Shown here: one piece after another, positions 45,476 through 55,272 of the stretch
Position numbering within the stretch: the stretch's first letter is position 1
Layout of the letters: every line of letters begins with the position of its first letter
Source: Vibrio ziniensis
Lineage (GTDB): Bacteria > Pseudomonadota > Gammaproteobacteria > Enterobacterales > Vibrionaceae
Length of the DNA stretch: 64,000 nt
NCBI RefSeq assembly: GCF_011064285.1
Contig: NZ_CP049332.1
Coordinates: forward strand, 434,001 to 498,000
Direction of reading: 5' to 3'
Notes under the pieces: generated by a model
Databases searched by the model: none
Told to the model about the DNA's origin: nothing
Seen by the model: the letters and a program-made list of their open reading frames with translations, nothing else
Made by a program: the position numbers and the translations under genes

Positions 45476-47329
45476 TCAGGCAACGTTCTCTTCTTCAAGT
45501 TCATCACAGCCGATAAAACCGCCAGTTTGATGCGCCCAGAGATGTGCATAAATGCCATCTTGTTCGATAAGCTCATGGTGCGTGCCTTGCTCAATAATCT
45601 TACCATCATCTAAAACTATCAATCTATCCATAGCGGCAATGGTGGACAGGCGATGAGCGATCGCAATAACTGTTTTGCCATCCATTAACTCAAGCAGGCT
45701 TTCCTGAATGGCTGCTTCTACCTCTGAGTCTAATGCTGAAGTCGCTTCATCCAACACCAGTAGTGGTGCATCTTTGAGTAATACTCTGGAGATTGCTATA
45801 CGTTGACGTTGACCACCTGAAAGCTTCACTCCTCGTTCACCCACTTGAGCGTCATAGCCTGTATTGCCATGAGGGTCGTTTAAGTCAGTAATAAACTCGT
45901 GAGCGTGTGCCTGTTTGGTCGCTTTTAGCAGATCTGCTTCGGTTGCGTCAGGTCTGCTGTATAGGATGTTATCGCGTATAGAACGGTGCAGTAGTGAAGT
46001 ATCCTGAGTCACCATGCCAATTGCGCTGCGCAATGAATCTTGAGTAACTTTTGAAATCACCTGACCGTCGATTTTTATCTCACCACTTTCAACATCATGG
46101 AAGCGCAAAAGTAGGTTAACCAGAGTGGATTTACCCGCACCTGAACGTCCAACTAAGCCGACTTTCTCTCCGGGTTTGATATGCAGATTCAAGTGGTCAA
46201 TCACGCCTTTGTTTTCACCATAGTGGAAACTAACGTCGTTAAACTCGATGCCACCTTTGGTCACCACTAGGTCTTTAGCGTCTTTGCTGTCTTGAATATC
46301 AATAGGCTTAGAAAGCATTTGCATACCGTCAACCACCGTTCCCATGTTTTCAAACAGACCGCCTACTTCCCACATGATCCACTTCGACATACCGTTAATG
46401 CGCAGCGCCAGTGCTATAGCAATGGCAATAGCACCAACGGAAATTGCTCCCTGCATCCACAGATAGATAGACATAGCCGAAATCACAAACACCAGAATGT
46501 AGTTAGCTAACTCCACACAAATGTTGAAACCGGTGACCAAACGCATTTGTCGATACACGGTATCAAGGAAGTTACCCATGCCTTCTTCTGCGTATTCAGT
46601 TTCCCGTTTACTGTGTGAAAACAGCTTCACTGTCGCGATATTGGTATAGCTATCGACAATACGCCCAGTCATTTGGGAACGAGCATCGGCTTGCTCTGAA
46701 GATACGGTTTTAAGTTGCGGTACGAAGTAGAGCTGGATTGAGACATACGCAACCAGCCATATCAGCATTGGCATCATTAAACGCCAGTCTGCCTGAGCCA
46801 ACATCACCACCATTGCCGTAAAATACACGGCCACGTAAACAAATACGTCGAGCGTTTTCATTACGGTTTCGCGAATCGCCAGAGAAGTCTGCATGACTTT
46901 GGTCGCGATACGACCAGAAAACTCATCCTGATAGAAAGAGAGGCTTTGCTTTAGCAAATAGCGGTGAGCCAGCCAGCGTATCGACATTGGATAGTTGCCA
47001 AGCATGGTTTGATGAATCACCAGCGAATAAAAGCTAATTAAAATAGGCATCGCAACCAAGATGAGCACAGATAGACCGATCAAGGTGTCTTTGTTATCGG
47101 CTAAAAACGTTTCAGGATTGCTCGATGAAAGCCAGTCAACCAATTGCCCCATGAAGCCAAAAAGTGACACTTCAATGATGGCAATCGTAGTACTCATTAA
47201 CGCCAGTAACATCAGTGGCTTTTCAAACCCTTTTGTGTAGTGCAGGCAGAATGCGAGTAGCGTGTTAGGTGGTCTGTCTGGTTCTTTTTGAGGGAAGGCT
47301 TCTGTGAAGCTTTCAAATTTCTTATACAT
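45476..47329 (-). CDS. ABC exporter, fused permease/ATPase (MsbA/multidrug type)
   Basis: 617 residues. Six transmembrane helices in the first ~330 residues precede a full ATPase: Walker A (GRSGAGKST), Q-loop, signature KLSGGQRQR, Walker B (LLVLDEATSALD) and a switch His in AIAHRLSTIA. A homodimeric half-transporter exporting lipids, drugs or peptides; substrate unknown. The SD is AAGGA before MYKKFES. The 482-base region upstream carries several CACTG-type dyads, suggesting dedicated control. Not linked to a type I secretion operon. Confidence 0.9.
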   Translation of the reverse strand: MYKKFESFTEAFPQKEPDRPPNTLLAFCLHYTKGFEKPLMLLALMSTTIAIIEVSLFGFMGQLVDWLSSSNPETFLADNKDTLIGLSVLILVAMPILISFYSLVIHQTMLGNYPMSIRWLAHRYLLKQSLSFYQDEFSGRIATKVMQTSLAIRETVMKTLDVFVYVAVYFTAMVVMLAQADWRLMMPMLIWLVAYVSIQLYFVPQLKTVSSEQADARSQMTGRIVDSYTNIATVKLFSHSKRETEYAEEGMGNFLDTVYRQMRLVTGFNICVELANYILVFVISAMSIYLWMQGAISVGAIAIAIALALRINGMSKWIMWEVGGLFENMGTVVDGMQMLSKPIDIQDSKDAKDLVVTKGGIEFNDVSFHYGENKGVIDHLNLHIKPGEKVGLVGRSGAGKSTLVNLLLRFHDVESGEIKIDGQVISKVTQDSLRSAIGMVTQDTSLLHRSIRDNILYSRPDATEADLLKATKQAHAHEFITDLNDPHGNTGYDAQVGERGVKLSGGQRQRIAISRVLLKDAPLLVLDEATSALDSEVEAAIQESLLELMDGKTVIAIAHRLSTIAAMDRLIVLDDGKIIEQGTHHELIEQDGIYAHLWAHQTGGFIGCDELEEENVA

Positions 47330-47811
47330 TGAAGATCCTTATAGTTATTAGTTTTCATCTCATTAATCGAAACATCACTGCAGTGTGTGAGCTGCATCTA
47401 ACCATCACTGAAAGGCAGTTTTCATGGTGATAGAAGATGAATAGCGATGTAGAGGAGATGAGATTCTCGTTACTTACAGTTTAGCCAACTGAATAATATG
47501 CAATCGAGTGCTTTACACTCGGCAGTATATCTCTAAACCCAGTCGATTCAGAGTATAAATAATCATCAGTGTAAAACACTGCGGCTCAATAGTGATGCAT
47601 TCAATAAAATGAATACTTTAAGTTATTACTGCATAAGATGTGCATATATGCATCTGAGATAAAAATTGATCAGTAATATTTACTGAGAATATTCAATAAG
47701 GCAGTAAATGATAATGATTGTTTGCCATTGTTAACTTAAATTCAGTGAAAGTTATTATAACAAACTGCTTACAATTCGAAGCATTGCTGAACAAATGGAT
47801 CTGTTTCAATC
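47330..47811. promoter_or_regulatory. ABC exporter/ctlX divergent region with repeated dyads
   Basis: 482 AT-rich bases. CACTGCAGTG (47376-47385); CGAGTG-CTTTA-CACTCG (47505-47521); CAGTGT-AAA-ACACTG (47567-47581); and TGCATATATGCA (47641-47652). The first three share a CACT/AGTG half-site and could be operators of one regulator. A partial Fur-like half (GATAATGAT) lies near 47710 but without its second arm. Confidence 0.55.
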
Positions 47812-48789
47812 ATGCTACAACCTAAAAACCATTCACAATTTCATTCCGATGTTGCCCAGAACGCCAACTGCGTAGTTATGGTTCCGCCTAAAGAGTTTAA
47901 GTTTAATGCGGAAACAGCACAGGACAACGAGTTTCAAAATCAATCATCCCTGTCCGATGATCAGATCACGCAATCTGTTATGTCTGAGTTTAATGAAATG
48001 GTCGCTAAACTACGCCAAGAAGGCGTGCAAGTGGTTGTGTTTGACTATGAGTTGGGTAATGTAGCAACACCTGATGCGGTGTTCCCGAATAACTGGTTTA
48101 GTACTACCGAAGATGGCACTTTCTATACCTTCCCAATGGCTTGTACCAACCGCCAGTTTGAAGTTCGCCCAGACGAGTTGATTCAGCAGCTTTCGCTTGC
48201 TGGACGTATGGTTACTCAACAAGACTCGCTGGTGGCTTATCAAGAGCAGAATGCCTATCTGGAAAGTACAGGTGTTATGGTGATCGATCATATCAACCGA
48301 ACCATTTATGCTGCGCTTTCCCAGCGTTGTGACCGAGAAGTGTTGGAAGATTACGCACAACGAATCGGCTACGAGCGGGTAGTTTCATTTCAAACCTCAT
48401 TGCCATCAGGTCATCCGATTTATCACACCAACGTGATGATGGCGATTGGTGAGAATTTCTGTGTGATTTGCGATGAAGTGATTCCTGAGTACGAACGCCG
48501 TTTTGTTGTGAAATCACTGGCGAAAGACAAGCAAGTGATCTCTATTTCTCTCGATCAAATGAATCGTTTCTGCGGCAACATTTTGCAATTAGAAACCGTA
48601 AATGGGGACAAGGTTATCGCTATGTCTCAATCTGCTTATGATGCGTTTTCTCCAACGCAGAGAAATCAGCTTTCTAGCCACGGTAAGTTACTGCCTTTCA
48701 ATGTTGAAACTATTGAAAACATAGGTGGCGGTAGTGTGCGTTGCATGCTGGGCGAAGTGTTCTTGCCAGCGCGAACTCATACTTTATGA
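47812..48789 (+). CDS. ctlX: Citrulline utilisation hydrolase CtlX-like (guanidino-modifying family)
   Basis: 325 residues, related to arginine deiminase and dimethylargininase. Active-site landmarks are PDAVFPNNWF near the N terminus (substrate loop), the catalytic His in GHPIYHTNVMM, and the nucleophilic Cys in GGGSVRCMLGEV close to the C terminus. CtlX-type enzymes are linked to citrulline breakdown; the exact reaction and partners in this organism are not shown here. No other arginine or citrulline gene adjoins it. It converges on the GAF/HD-GYP gene 17 bases away. Confidence 0.85.
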   Translation: MLQPKNHSQFHSDVAQNANCVVMVPPKEFKFNAETAQDNEFQNQSSLSDDQITQSVMSEFNEMVAKLRQEGVQVVVFDYELGNVATPDAVFPNNWFSTTEDGTFYTFPMACTNRQFEVRPDELIQQLSLAGRMVTQQDSLVAYQEQNAYLESTGVMVIDHINRTIYAALSQRCDREVLEDYAQRIGYERVVSFQTSLPSGHPIYHTNVMMAIGENFCVICDEVIPEYERRFVVKSLAKDKQVISISLDQMNRFCGNILQLETVNGDKVIAMSQSAYDAFSPTQRNQLSSHGKLLPFNVETIENIGGGSVRCMLGEVFLPARTHTL

Positions 48790-48805
48790 AACATAAGCGC
48801 GGCGT

Positions 48806-49924
48806 TTAGTCATCTTTATATCGAGTTACGATATCGCTCGCTTGATCTAAGTTTTTAATCAGTGCGTTCACACATATAGGATCAAGCTTGCCGATTTCGA
48901 CTAGAACCTCTAGCCCTTTTATTGATTCGTCTATTGGCATTGCTTCTTTGTAAGGCCGTTTGCTGGTTAAAGCATCGAAAATATCGGCTACCGTGACAAT
49001 TCTTGCTTCTATTGGGATTTCATCTCCAGCTAAACCTTTAGGATAGCCAGTACCATTAATGTATTCATGGTGACAAGCAACAATATTAAGCATTAATTGT
49101 GAATCACTAAGGTGGGATAGTTTATAGTCGTCTAAAACCTTAGCAATGATTTGAACGCCTTTATCTACATGCCCTTTCATGATTTCAAACTCTTCTTCTG
49201 TTAGTTTTCCAGGTTTGAAGAGTATGCTGTCGGGAATGCCTATTTTGCCAATGTCATGCAGCGGGCTAAACAGATAAAGGTGTTCTATAAATTCATCGCT
49301 GAACTGGAATTCCTCAGCAATCTCTTTAGCTATCATACGAGAAAGTAAAGCCATGCGATTAAGATGTCTTCCTGTTTCGAAATCCCTGAGGTGAGCGAAA
49401 TCACTTGCAGCTTGTGCGGTGGCTAAGAGCGCCTGAACGGTCGATATCTCGCTAGATATGGTTAGAGTAATAAGCTTGGTGAGTAACACTAAATCTCTTT
49501 GTGTTTGATCATCAAAATAACCTTCTTCTTCGCTGTCAATAAATATGAAACCGATAAAGTGGTTGTTTGATATCATAGGGATGGTAAGGGAAGAGCGGTA
49601 TTTTTGTTCCAGTAGCCAGTCAGAATGAGCAGTACCAGTATCTAACTCATCTTCAATCTTATCTATGACTCGGCATTTGCCGCTCTCTTTAAGCTTTTGC
49701 AACTGGTAGCTTTTACTCAGCTCATATTCATAGCGGCTAATGGCATGTCCCGTATGGGTGCTGTTGATGAATGTTTTTAGCAGGTCAGTTTTGGGGTCAT
49801 AGAGTGCACAGGCTATACGACAAACGCCAGGAGAACGTTCTAGAATGCTGTCATGAAGTTCTTTAAGTCGTTCAGTTAATGAATTCTCAATATTGCTTAA
49901 CGGTACATGTAAGATGCTTGCCAT
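48806..49924 (-). CDS. GAF and HD-GYP domain phosphodiesterase
   Basis: 372 residues from the ATG at 49924 (SD GGGGGGA); a GTG five codons upstream is in frame but would overlap the SD. An N-terminal GAF sensor (about 20-165, with SLTIPMISNNHFIGFIFIDS) and a C-terminal HD-GYP domain (about 175-370). The latter has PLHDIGKIGIPDSIL and CHHEYINGTGYPKGLAGDEI, a variant in which the usual DG before GTGYP is NG but the GYP core is intact. Probably degrades c-di-GMP in response to a GAF ligand. Single gene. Confidence 0.9.
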   Translation of the reverse strand: MASILHVPLSNIENSLTERLKELHDSILERSPGVCRIACALYDPKTDLLKTFINSTHTGHAISRYEYELSKSYQLQKLKESGKCRVIDKIEDELDTGTAHSDWLLEQKYRSSLTIPMISNNHFIGFIFIDSEEEGYFDDQTQRDLVLLTKLITLTISSEISTVQALLATAQAASDFAHLRDFETGRHLNRMALLSRMIAKEIAEEFQFSDEFIEHLYLFSPLHDIGKIGIPDSILFKPGKLTEEEFEIMKGHVDKGVQIIAKVLDDYKLSHLSDSQLMLNIVACHHEYINGTGYPKGLAGDEIPIEARIVTVADIFDALTSKRPYKEAMPIDESIKGLEVLVEIGKLDPICVNALIKNLDQASDIVTRYKDD

Positions 49925-50117
49925 TTCATATCCCCCCACTTTTTAAATCATTTTAGCTAATTATAAATGGCATTTTATGAAGCGTTTCAAAATCTTAACT
50001 ATTGGGTAAGTTTCGTGAGTTTGAGCACATGCTGTAGTCTGTATCCAAAACAGCAATATTGATTTCATATGTGTTTATAATGGCTCATTCCTTTTAAGCT
50101 TGAAGTAAGGGCTCCCA

Positions 50118-50699
50118 ATGGCTAAAACCTTTTATATGATGCGTCACGGTGAGACGCTGTTTAACGTAAGAAGAAAAATCCAAGGTTGGTGTGATTCCCC
50201 ACTGACCGCAAAAGGCGTTCGTCAGGCACAGCTTGTAGCTGAGTTTTTTGACAGCATTGAACTGGATCATCTCTATAGTTCTTCCACCGAGCGAGCTTGT
50301 GATACGGCTGAGATTGTTACTCGCAATAAAATGCCAATCACACGCCTGAAAGGGTTGAAAGAGATGAACTTTGGTATCTATGAAGGTGAAAGTGAAGATC
50401 TACACCCGAGTTACGATGCTCGTGAAACGCACTATTTACAGTTCGGTGGTGAATCTCGTCAGCAGCTCAAAGATCGTGTATTGAAAACCTGCATTGACAT
50501 CATGGAACAAGAAGGCAACAACACAGTGCTGGCGGTTTCACATTCTGGTGCTTGTAAACACTTTTTATCGTTGTGGCATGATTTGGATGATGTCTTGAAA
50601 GGTGTGATACCAAACTGTTGTGTTTTTAAATACGAGTACGAGAACAAAACCTTTAAGTTGGTTGAAATATTCGATATAACCAAGAACTTCACCGAATAG
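50118..50699 (+). CDS. Histidine phosphatase family protein
   Basis: 193 residues with the catalytic MRHGETLFN motif at the N terminus (phosphohistidine acceptor), YSSSTERACDTAEIV, NFGIYEGE and a second catalytic His in LAVSHSGACK. Phosphoglycerate-mutase-like branch; small-molecule phosphatase, substrate unknown. SD TAAGGG. It begins a run of four co-directional genes (phosphatase, GNAT, AlaX-like, unknown) with short gaps up to the AlaX-like gene. Confidence 0.92.
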   Translation: MAKTFYMMRHGETLFNVRRKIQGWCDSPLTAKGVRQAQLVAEFFDSIELDHLYSSSTERACDTAEIVTRNKMPITRLKGLKEMNFGIYEGESEDLHPSYDARETHYLQFGGESRQQLKDRVLKTCIDIMEQEGNNTVLAVSHSGACKHFLSLWHDLDDVLKGVIPNCCVFKYEYENKTFKLVEIFDITKNFTE

Positions 50700-50730
50700 A
50701 AATCACTAACAGTTGTACGGAAAAGTTGAT

Positions 50731-51189
50731 ATGGAAATCATTATAGATAGCCTTGATAGCGGCGAGGTTATTGGCCTGCTAGAAGAGCATTTAGCAGATA
50801 TGTACGCGACGTCACCGCCAGAAAGTGTTCATGCGTTGGACGTTAATGCGCTTAAATCTCCAGAAATAACCTTTTTTAGCGGTTGGCGAGATGGTCTGCT
50901 GATGGGGTGTGTGGCGATTAAACAATTGGATGAGTCGCATGTAGAGCTCAAGTCAATGCGTACCTCACATCACGCTCGAAAGGCTGGGGTGGCGACTTTG
51001 CTACTGAAACATGCATTAAATATCGCAACGGAACGTGGTTATCGCCGAATCAGTTTAGAAACGGGGGCGGAAGACTACTTCCTGGCTGCGCGAAACCTTT
51101 ATGAGAAATTTGGTTTTATTTACTGTGAACCGTTTGCTAACTACAAACCTGATCCTAACAGTAAATTCATGACGTTAGATCTTCACTAG
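50731..51189 (+). CDS. GNAT family N-acetyltransferase
   Basis: 152 residues from the ATG at 50731 (CGGAAAAG upstream); the frame is open to a TTG six codons earlier. Acetyl-CoA loop HHARKAGVATLLL (the Q/RxxGxG/A block) with GYRRISLETGAEDYF and ARNLYEKFGFIYCEPF after it, a layout like the PA4026/YncA-type acetyltransferases that act on amino-group small molecules. Substrate unknown. 31 bases after the phosphatase gene and 22 before the AlaX-like gene. Confidence 0.9.
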   Translation: MEIIIDSLDSGEVIGLLEEHLADMYATSPPESVHALDVNALKSPEITFFSGWRDGLLMGCVAIKQLDESHVELKSMRTSHHARKAGVATLLLKHALNIATERGYRRISLETGAEDYFLAARNLYEKFGFIYCEPFANYKPDPNSKFMTLDLH

Positions 51190-51211
51190 CCTGCAAAATT
51201 AGGACTGCAAG

Positions 51212-51850
51212 ATGACACGGAAGTTGTTTTGGCAAAACCCATATCAGATAGAGCTAACGTCAAAAGTGGACGTTATTGATGGCAATAAGATAGAACTGGC
51301 TGAAACCATTTTTTATGCAGAATCTGGTGGGCAGGAAAGCGATGTCGGAACCATTGCTGGAATTCCGGTCATTCATGCTGAAAAATCTGGTAAACGTCTC
51401 GTTTATACCTTGGAGTCATCGCCCTCGTTTCAAGTGGGGGATGACGTGCAGACATTGATTGATTGGCAACGCCGATATGCTCTAATGAAACTGCATTTTG
51501 CTGCTGAAGTAGTGCTTGTTCTTTTCACTCAATTTCACCCGAATATAAAGAAAATTGGTGCACATATATCGGCAAATAAAAGCAGAATAGATTTTGTCTC
51601 CACTGAAAACATAAAGCCACTGCTAGCGAATATTGCTATACATGCTCAACAGTTGCTTGATGCTCAATTACCGATAGAGAGCGCATTTTCGAATGAGATC
51701 GAGGAACGCCGCTTTTGGAAAGTGGAAGGCTTTTCTCAAGTGCCATGTGGTGGCACTCACCTAAGAAACACCTCAGAGGTAGGACAAATTAACCTTACGC
51801 GATCCAACTTAGGTAAAGGAAAAGAGCGAGTCGAAATAACTATACTTTGA
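51212..51850 (+). CDS. AlaX-like trans-editing protein for misacylated tRNA(Ala)
   Basis: 212 residues, homologous to the editing domain of alanyl-tRNA synthetase, which removes Ser or Gly from tRNA(Ala). Visible: ETIFYAESGGQESDVGTI (the conserved FYxxxGGQxxD block), the zinc-site helix LHFAAEVVL, and a C-terminal VPCGGTHLRNTSEVG with the Cys/His zinc pair. The usual HxxxH of the helix reads HxxxE here, so one zinc ligand is replaced by Glu. That may be normal for this subgroup. Co-directional with the GNAT gene. Confidence 0.85.
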   Translation: MTRKLFWQNPYQIELTSKVDVIDGNKIELAETIFYAESGGQESDVGTIAGIPVIHAEKSGKRLVYTLESSPSFQVGDDVQTLIDWQRRYALMKLHFAAEVVLVLFTQFHPNIKKIGAHISANKSRIDFVSTENIKPLLANIAIHAQQLLDAQLPIESAFSNEIEERRFWKVEGFSQVPCGGTHLRNTSEVGQINLTRSNLGKGKERVEITIL

Positions 51851-52001
51851 TCACAAAATCACCAAAAAAGTGCGATAAGTCACATTTCTGTGCAGAGTGA
51901 TGTTGTTTATGTGAATGTTAACTTATTGATATCAACAAGTTAGAAGTTGGCACTGGTTATGCAATTCTTTTCTATAGAATGGTATGCAGGAGATCAGTGA
52001 C

Positions 52002-52799
52002 ATGGAAGTGATTGGTAATAACTTTTTTCTTGGGTTAATGGGTGACGTTTCTTCTTTAGTTTCAAAAAGTTCACGTCGTAGCTTGGTAAAGCATCAAGTT
52101 TCAATTTCTAAACTGTTGGATATGATTGATGTAGTGAGGCAACACCGATCTCTTACTCATCAGTTTCTATTCAATCATCAGCAAGATGTCGCTGAGAAAA
52201 TTTCAGAACTCGATAATGAAATGATTAAAGCGGCAACAAAGTTAGCCAGCGATCGTTATATCGGCAATTCTATTGAAAGAATTGCACTGAGAAACAAACT
52301 GTTCCAACTGACTAGTAACTATAAAAATCGTTCTATTTCTAACAATTTGGTGGTTCATGGCAAGATGATTCGCCAACTGATTTTTCAGGTAGATAGTCAA
52401 ATTTTGATTTCGTTGGATAAAGCCAATAAGTTGGAATTCGCCGGTGATTACAATGACCAGTGGCAAACGGTTATGTCTGGTATTGAAGCATTAACGCAAT
52501 ACCGTCTCGGTATTATGGCAATGAACATGAATTTTAAGCCTGCGCTATTGGTTAAACAGGCAAATTTACTGTACACCAAGCTAGTTAAAGTGGATGCGGT
52601 GTATGCCGATTATCATCCGGATCTGAATGAATGTATGAGGCAGTTAGATAAATACCTGATTGAACAGAAACATACTGAAGAGTACCAAGCGAAGTTGTTT
52701 GAATTGAGCTCTGAGATTTCAGCTGCTTTAGTGGATGTATATGAAGCGATTATCGAAAGAACCTTCGCTAAAGCTATCAGCGGTGGTTATGCGGCTTAA
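52002..52799 (+). CDS. Unknown mostly helical cytoplasmic protein
   Basis: 265 residues from the ATG at 52002, preceded by AGGAGATCAGTGAC; the frame is open six codons further upstream, where the SD itself would be translated. No signal peptide or membrane helix; predicted helices throughout, with charged and hydrophobic alternation (VSKSSRRSLVKHQVSISKLL, LIEQKHTEEYQAKLFELSSE). I do not recognise the family. About 150 bases after the AlaX-like gene and followed by a strong terminator, so probably its own unit. Confidence 0.7.
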   Translation: MEVIGNNFFLGLMGDVSSLVSKSSRRSLVKHQVSISKLLDMIDVVRQHRSLTHQFLFNHQQDVAEKISELDNEMIKAATKLASDRYIGNSIERIALRNKLFQLTSNYKNRSISNNLVVHGKMIRQLIFQVDSQILISLDKANKLEFAGDYNDQWQTVMSGIEALTQYRLGIMAMNMNFKPALLVKQANLLYTKLVKVDAVYADYHPDLNECMRQLDKYLIEQKHTEEYQAKLFELSSEISAALVDVYEAIIERTFAKAISGGYAA

Positions 52800-52811
52800 A
52801 TCGTAAATAAA

Positions 52812-52842
52812 AAAGGGAGAGCATTTAGCTCTCCCTTTCTCT
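52812..52842. terminator. Bidirectional terminator
   Basis: AAAGGGAGAGC (52812-52822), ATTTA loop, GCTCTCCCTTT (52828-52838), flanked by A- and T-rich bases. Shared by the unknown gene and convergent glgX. Confidence 0.92.
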
Positions 52843-52852
52843 TTCAAAATGG

Positions 52853-54829
52853 CTATGCCTTACATTTTTTCTTCGGTTGGAAATGAAGAATCGCCATAGA
52901 AGTGGGTAGCTGAAGAATTTCTCCTTCTGCGTGACCATGTTGAATATGGCGCAGGTTAGTATCGCAGATGATTTTCCAATCTTGATTGCGGTCGTTTGGC
53001 AGTTTAAATCGTGCTGGCGCATTGGTTTGGTTGATCAGATAAAGCAATTCTTGCTCGTCTTCGCCGATGCCCATATGAAGTGCGACAGAATTGACTCTGT
53101 TCCAATCGTCATGTTCCATCAAATGACCATCTACTCTTCTCCAGAAGATTCGATTGAAGTTTCTCTCATCACCACTAAAGGCGCGAATGAATGGGAGCAT
53201 ATAGGTTTGACGGGCTGCGACCATCTGAGCTAGCCACTCTTTGAAGATGTCTTTATCTTCAGTGTTGCTCCAGTTAATCCAACTTATCTCGTTGTCTTGA
53301 CAATAGGCGTTATTGTTACCTTGCTGAGTATGAGAAAGTACATCAGCGGTGAGTATATGCGGGATGCCAAACGCAAATAGCAGACTTGCCATAAAGTTAC
53401 GCTTTTGACGTTCACGAGTTGCCTGAATGACGAGGTTATCGGTTTCTCCCTCTTCACCATAGTTCTCAGAACGGTTATCGCCGTGCCCGTCGCGGTTTTG
53501 TTCACCGTTAGCTTCATTGTGTTTGTGTTTATATGACACTAAGTCCTGAAGGGTGTATCCATCGTGGTAGGTAATGTAGTTAACCGTTAATTTATAAGGC
53601 CAGTTTGCTGCGCTGTAGAGATCTCTCGATCCCATAAGGCGTGTTGCGAACTCTTTCAGATAACCCTGATCGCCACGCCAGAAGCTGCGGGTGATATCTC
53701 GCAGCTTGTCATTGGTTTCATTCCAGCCAAAAGGAAAGTTACCTACCTGATAACCGTTCGGACCAATATCCCAAGGCTCTGCAATCAATTTTATTTCACG
53801 GAGTATTGGGTCTTGTGCAACGGCTTTAAAAAACGCTGCTTCGCTGCTGAAATCATCGCCACGACGTCCCAGTGTTGCGGCTAAGTCAAAGCGAAAGCCA
53901 TCAATTTGGTACTCACTAACCCAGTAGCGAAGGGTATCCATCACAAGGTTTAGAGAGGGCTGGTATGAGAGATCAACAGTATTACCACATCCGGTAAAGT
54001 TGGCGAAATGAGGGCCGTGTCTTAGATAGTAGTTTGGATCTAACGCTTTTAGGTTAAAAACGGGACCGTCTTGCCCGCCTTCGGCGGTGTGGTTGTATAC
54101 CACATCCAAAATGACTTGAATGCCTTGTTTATGAAGTTCGCGTATCACGGTCTTAAGTTCTGTTACAGCATCTTTGACGGCGTAGCGAGGATCTGGTGCC
54201 ATGAACACAAAAGGGTTATATCCCCAGTAGTTCACTTTCCCCATATCCAATAGATGAGGTTCATGCATACAAGCTGCTATTGGCAACAGTTGTAAGGTAT
54301 TTATGTGTTGTTGGTGATAAAACGCCAACATTGGCTCGCTGATTAAACCCATATAGGTTCCGCGTACCTTTTTTTCTACTTCTGGATGAAGCTGAGTTAA
54401 ACCCTTGACGTGCGTTTCGAATAGCACCATTTCATCGCGGGCTATATTGGGTTTTTGTGAATCTTGCCAGTCAAATTCGTTTTCGATGGCGACACACTTC
54501 GCGAGTTCAAAGCTGTCTTCTGCGGAGAATGGCGGAGTATAGGTCAGTGGGGCATCTAACGCTTTGGCATAAGGGTCGGAAACATACAATAAACTGTTGT
54601 CGTCTTCATGAGAAATAAATCCATACCGCTGACCTGCTTTAACTCCGGACATGTAGGTGTGTTTTATTCCGGCATATTCACCTTCTAATGGATGAGTCTC
54701 ATAGCTACCATCAGAATTAAATAGAGCAAGTACCAAATCATCGTTGGCTGGAGCATAGATAGAAAAGTTGCATCCATTTGGATCAAGTGTTGCACCTAAA
54801 GGATACGGACGAGAAGCAGTAGTAGTCAT
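52853..54829 (-). CDS. glgX: Glycogen debranching enzyme GlgX-like (isoamylase family)
   Basis: 658 residues. An N-terminal CBM48 beta domain (PYPLGATLDPNGCNFSIYAP) is followed by a GH13 barrel: VILDVVYNHTAEG, the nucleophile Asp in IDGFRFDLAATLGR, the acid Glu in KLIAEPWD, and the third carboxylate region at NYITYHDGYTLQDL. It hydrolyses alpha-1,6 branches of glycogen or limit dextrins. It is divergent from lamB-malM across a 443-base region with probable MalT boxes, so it may belong to the maltose regulon here. Distinguishing GlgX from other isoamylases is by resemblance only. Confidence 0.9.
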   Translation of the reverse strand: MTTTASRPYPLGATLDPNGCNFSIYAPANDDLVLALFNSDGSYETHPLEGEYAGIKHTYMSGVKAGQRYGFISHEDDNSLLYVSDPYAKALDAPLTYTPPFSAEDSFELAKCVAIENEFDWQDSQKPNIARDEMVLFETHVKGLTQLHPEVEKKVRGTYMGLISEPMLAFYHQQHINTLQLLPIAACMHEPHLLDMGKVNYWGYNPFVFMAPDPRYAVKDAVTELKTVIRELHKQGIQVILDVVYNHTAEGGQDGPVFNLKALDPNYYLRHGPHFANFTGCGNTVDLSYQPSLNLVMDTLRYWVSEYQIDGFRFDLAATLGRRGDDFSSEAAFFKAVAQDPILREIKLIAEPWDIGPNGYQVGNFPFGWNETNDKLRDITRSFWRGDQGYLKEFATRLMGSRDLYSAANWPYKLTVNYITYHDGYTLQDLVSYKHKHNEANGEQNRDGHGDNRSENYGEEGETDNLVIQATRERQKRNFMASLLFAFGIPHILTADVLSHTQQGNNNAYCQDNEISWINWSNTEDKDIFKEWLAQMVAARQTYMLPFIRAFSGDERNFNRIFWRRVDGHLMEHDDWNRVNSVALHMGIGEDEQELLYLINQTNAPARFKLPNDRNQDWKIICDTNLRHIQHGHAEGEILQLPTSMAILHFQPKKKCKA

Positions 54830-55272
54830 CGTAAGTCACGTTCTTATAGTTAGAGTTAAGTTACCCACTTAATTAAGTAAAAAGCGTTGCCACTGTTAGG
54901 TCAAGCGCTCTTCAATAAAATTTATTCTGTAATTTGATTACATTTTGATGAACGTTTTTTCGCCAAATAGTGATCTGATGCATTTTGTATTCCATTAATC
55001 TGATAGCTTTCGATCACTACTCCCCCTAAATTGCGTGATCAAAGTTTCAAAAACACCATACCTGAAAAAATCTCATCCCTAATCATCCCCCTCAAATTAA
55101 TTTGGGGCGGAGGAAGTCATCCTTCAGCGACTTGATTAACCTAAATAGTGTTGAAACAACTGGGGACTTGTCCCGTCTTACCTCTTTTTATTATGACCCT
55201 GTTTCTGCCTTTCGGGCTCTAAATAGAAAGAGAACTAAGGAACTAAAAATAAAATCCTATTTGGAGTTAATA
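54830..55272. promoter_or_regulatory. glgX/lamB divergent control region
   Basis: 443 bases, no credible gene (the frame open from 55102 into lamB starts at a TTG without an SD). MalT-like boxes are listed separately. No convincing CRP site was located by eye. Confidence 0.6.
55072..55113. promoter_or_regulatory. Probable MalT boxes upstream of lamB
   Basis: The MalT consensus core is GGGGA(T/G)GAGG. Complement of CTCATCCCT (55072-55080) gives AGGGATGAG. Complement of the ATCATCCCCCTC stretch (55082-55093) gives GAGGGGGATGAT. On the plus strand, GGGGCGGAGG lies at 55104-55113. Three clustered matches in a lamB promoter region are unlikely by chance. Confidence 0.65.

Noticed and set aside
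47706..47722. Half Fur box (GATAATGAT) upstream of ctlX
   Set aside because: The second arm of the motif is missing.
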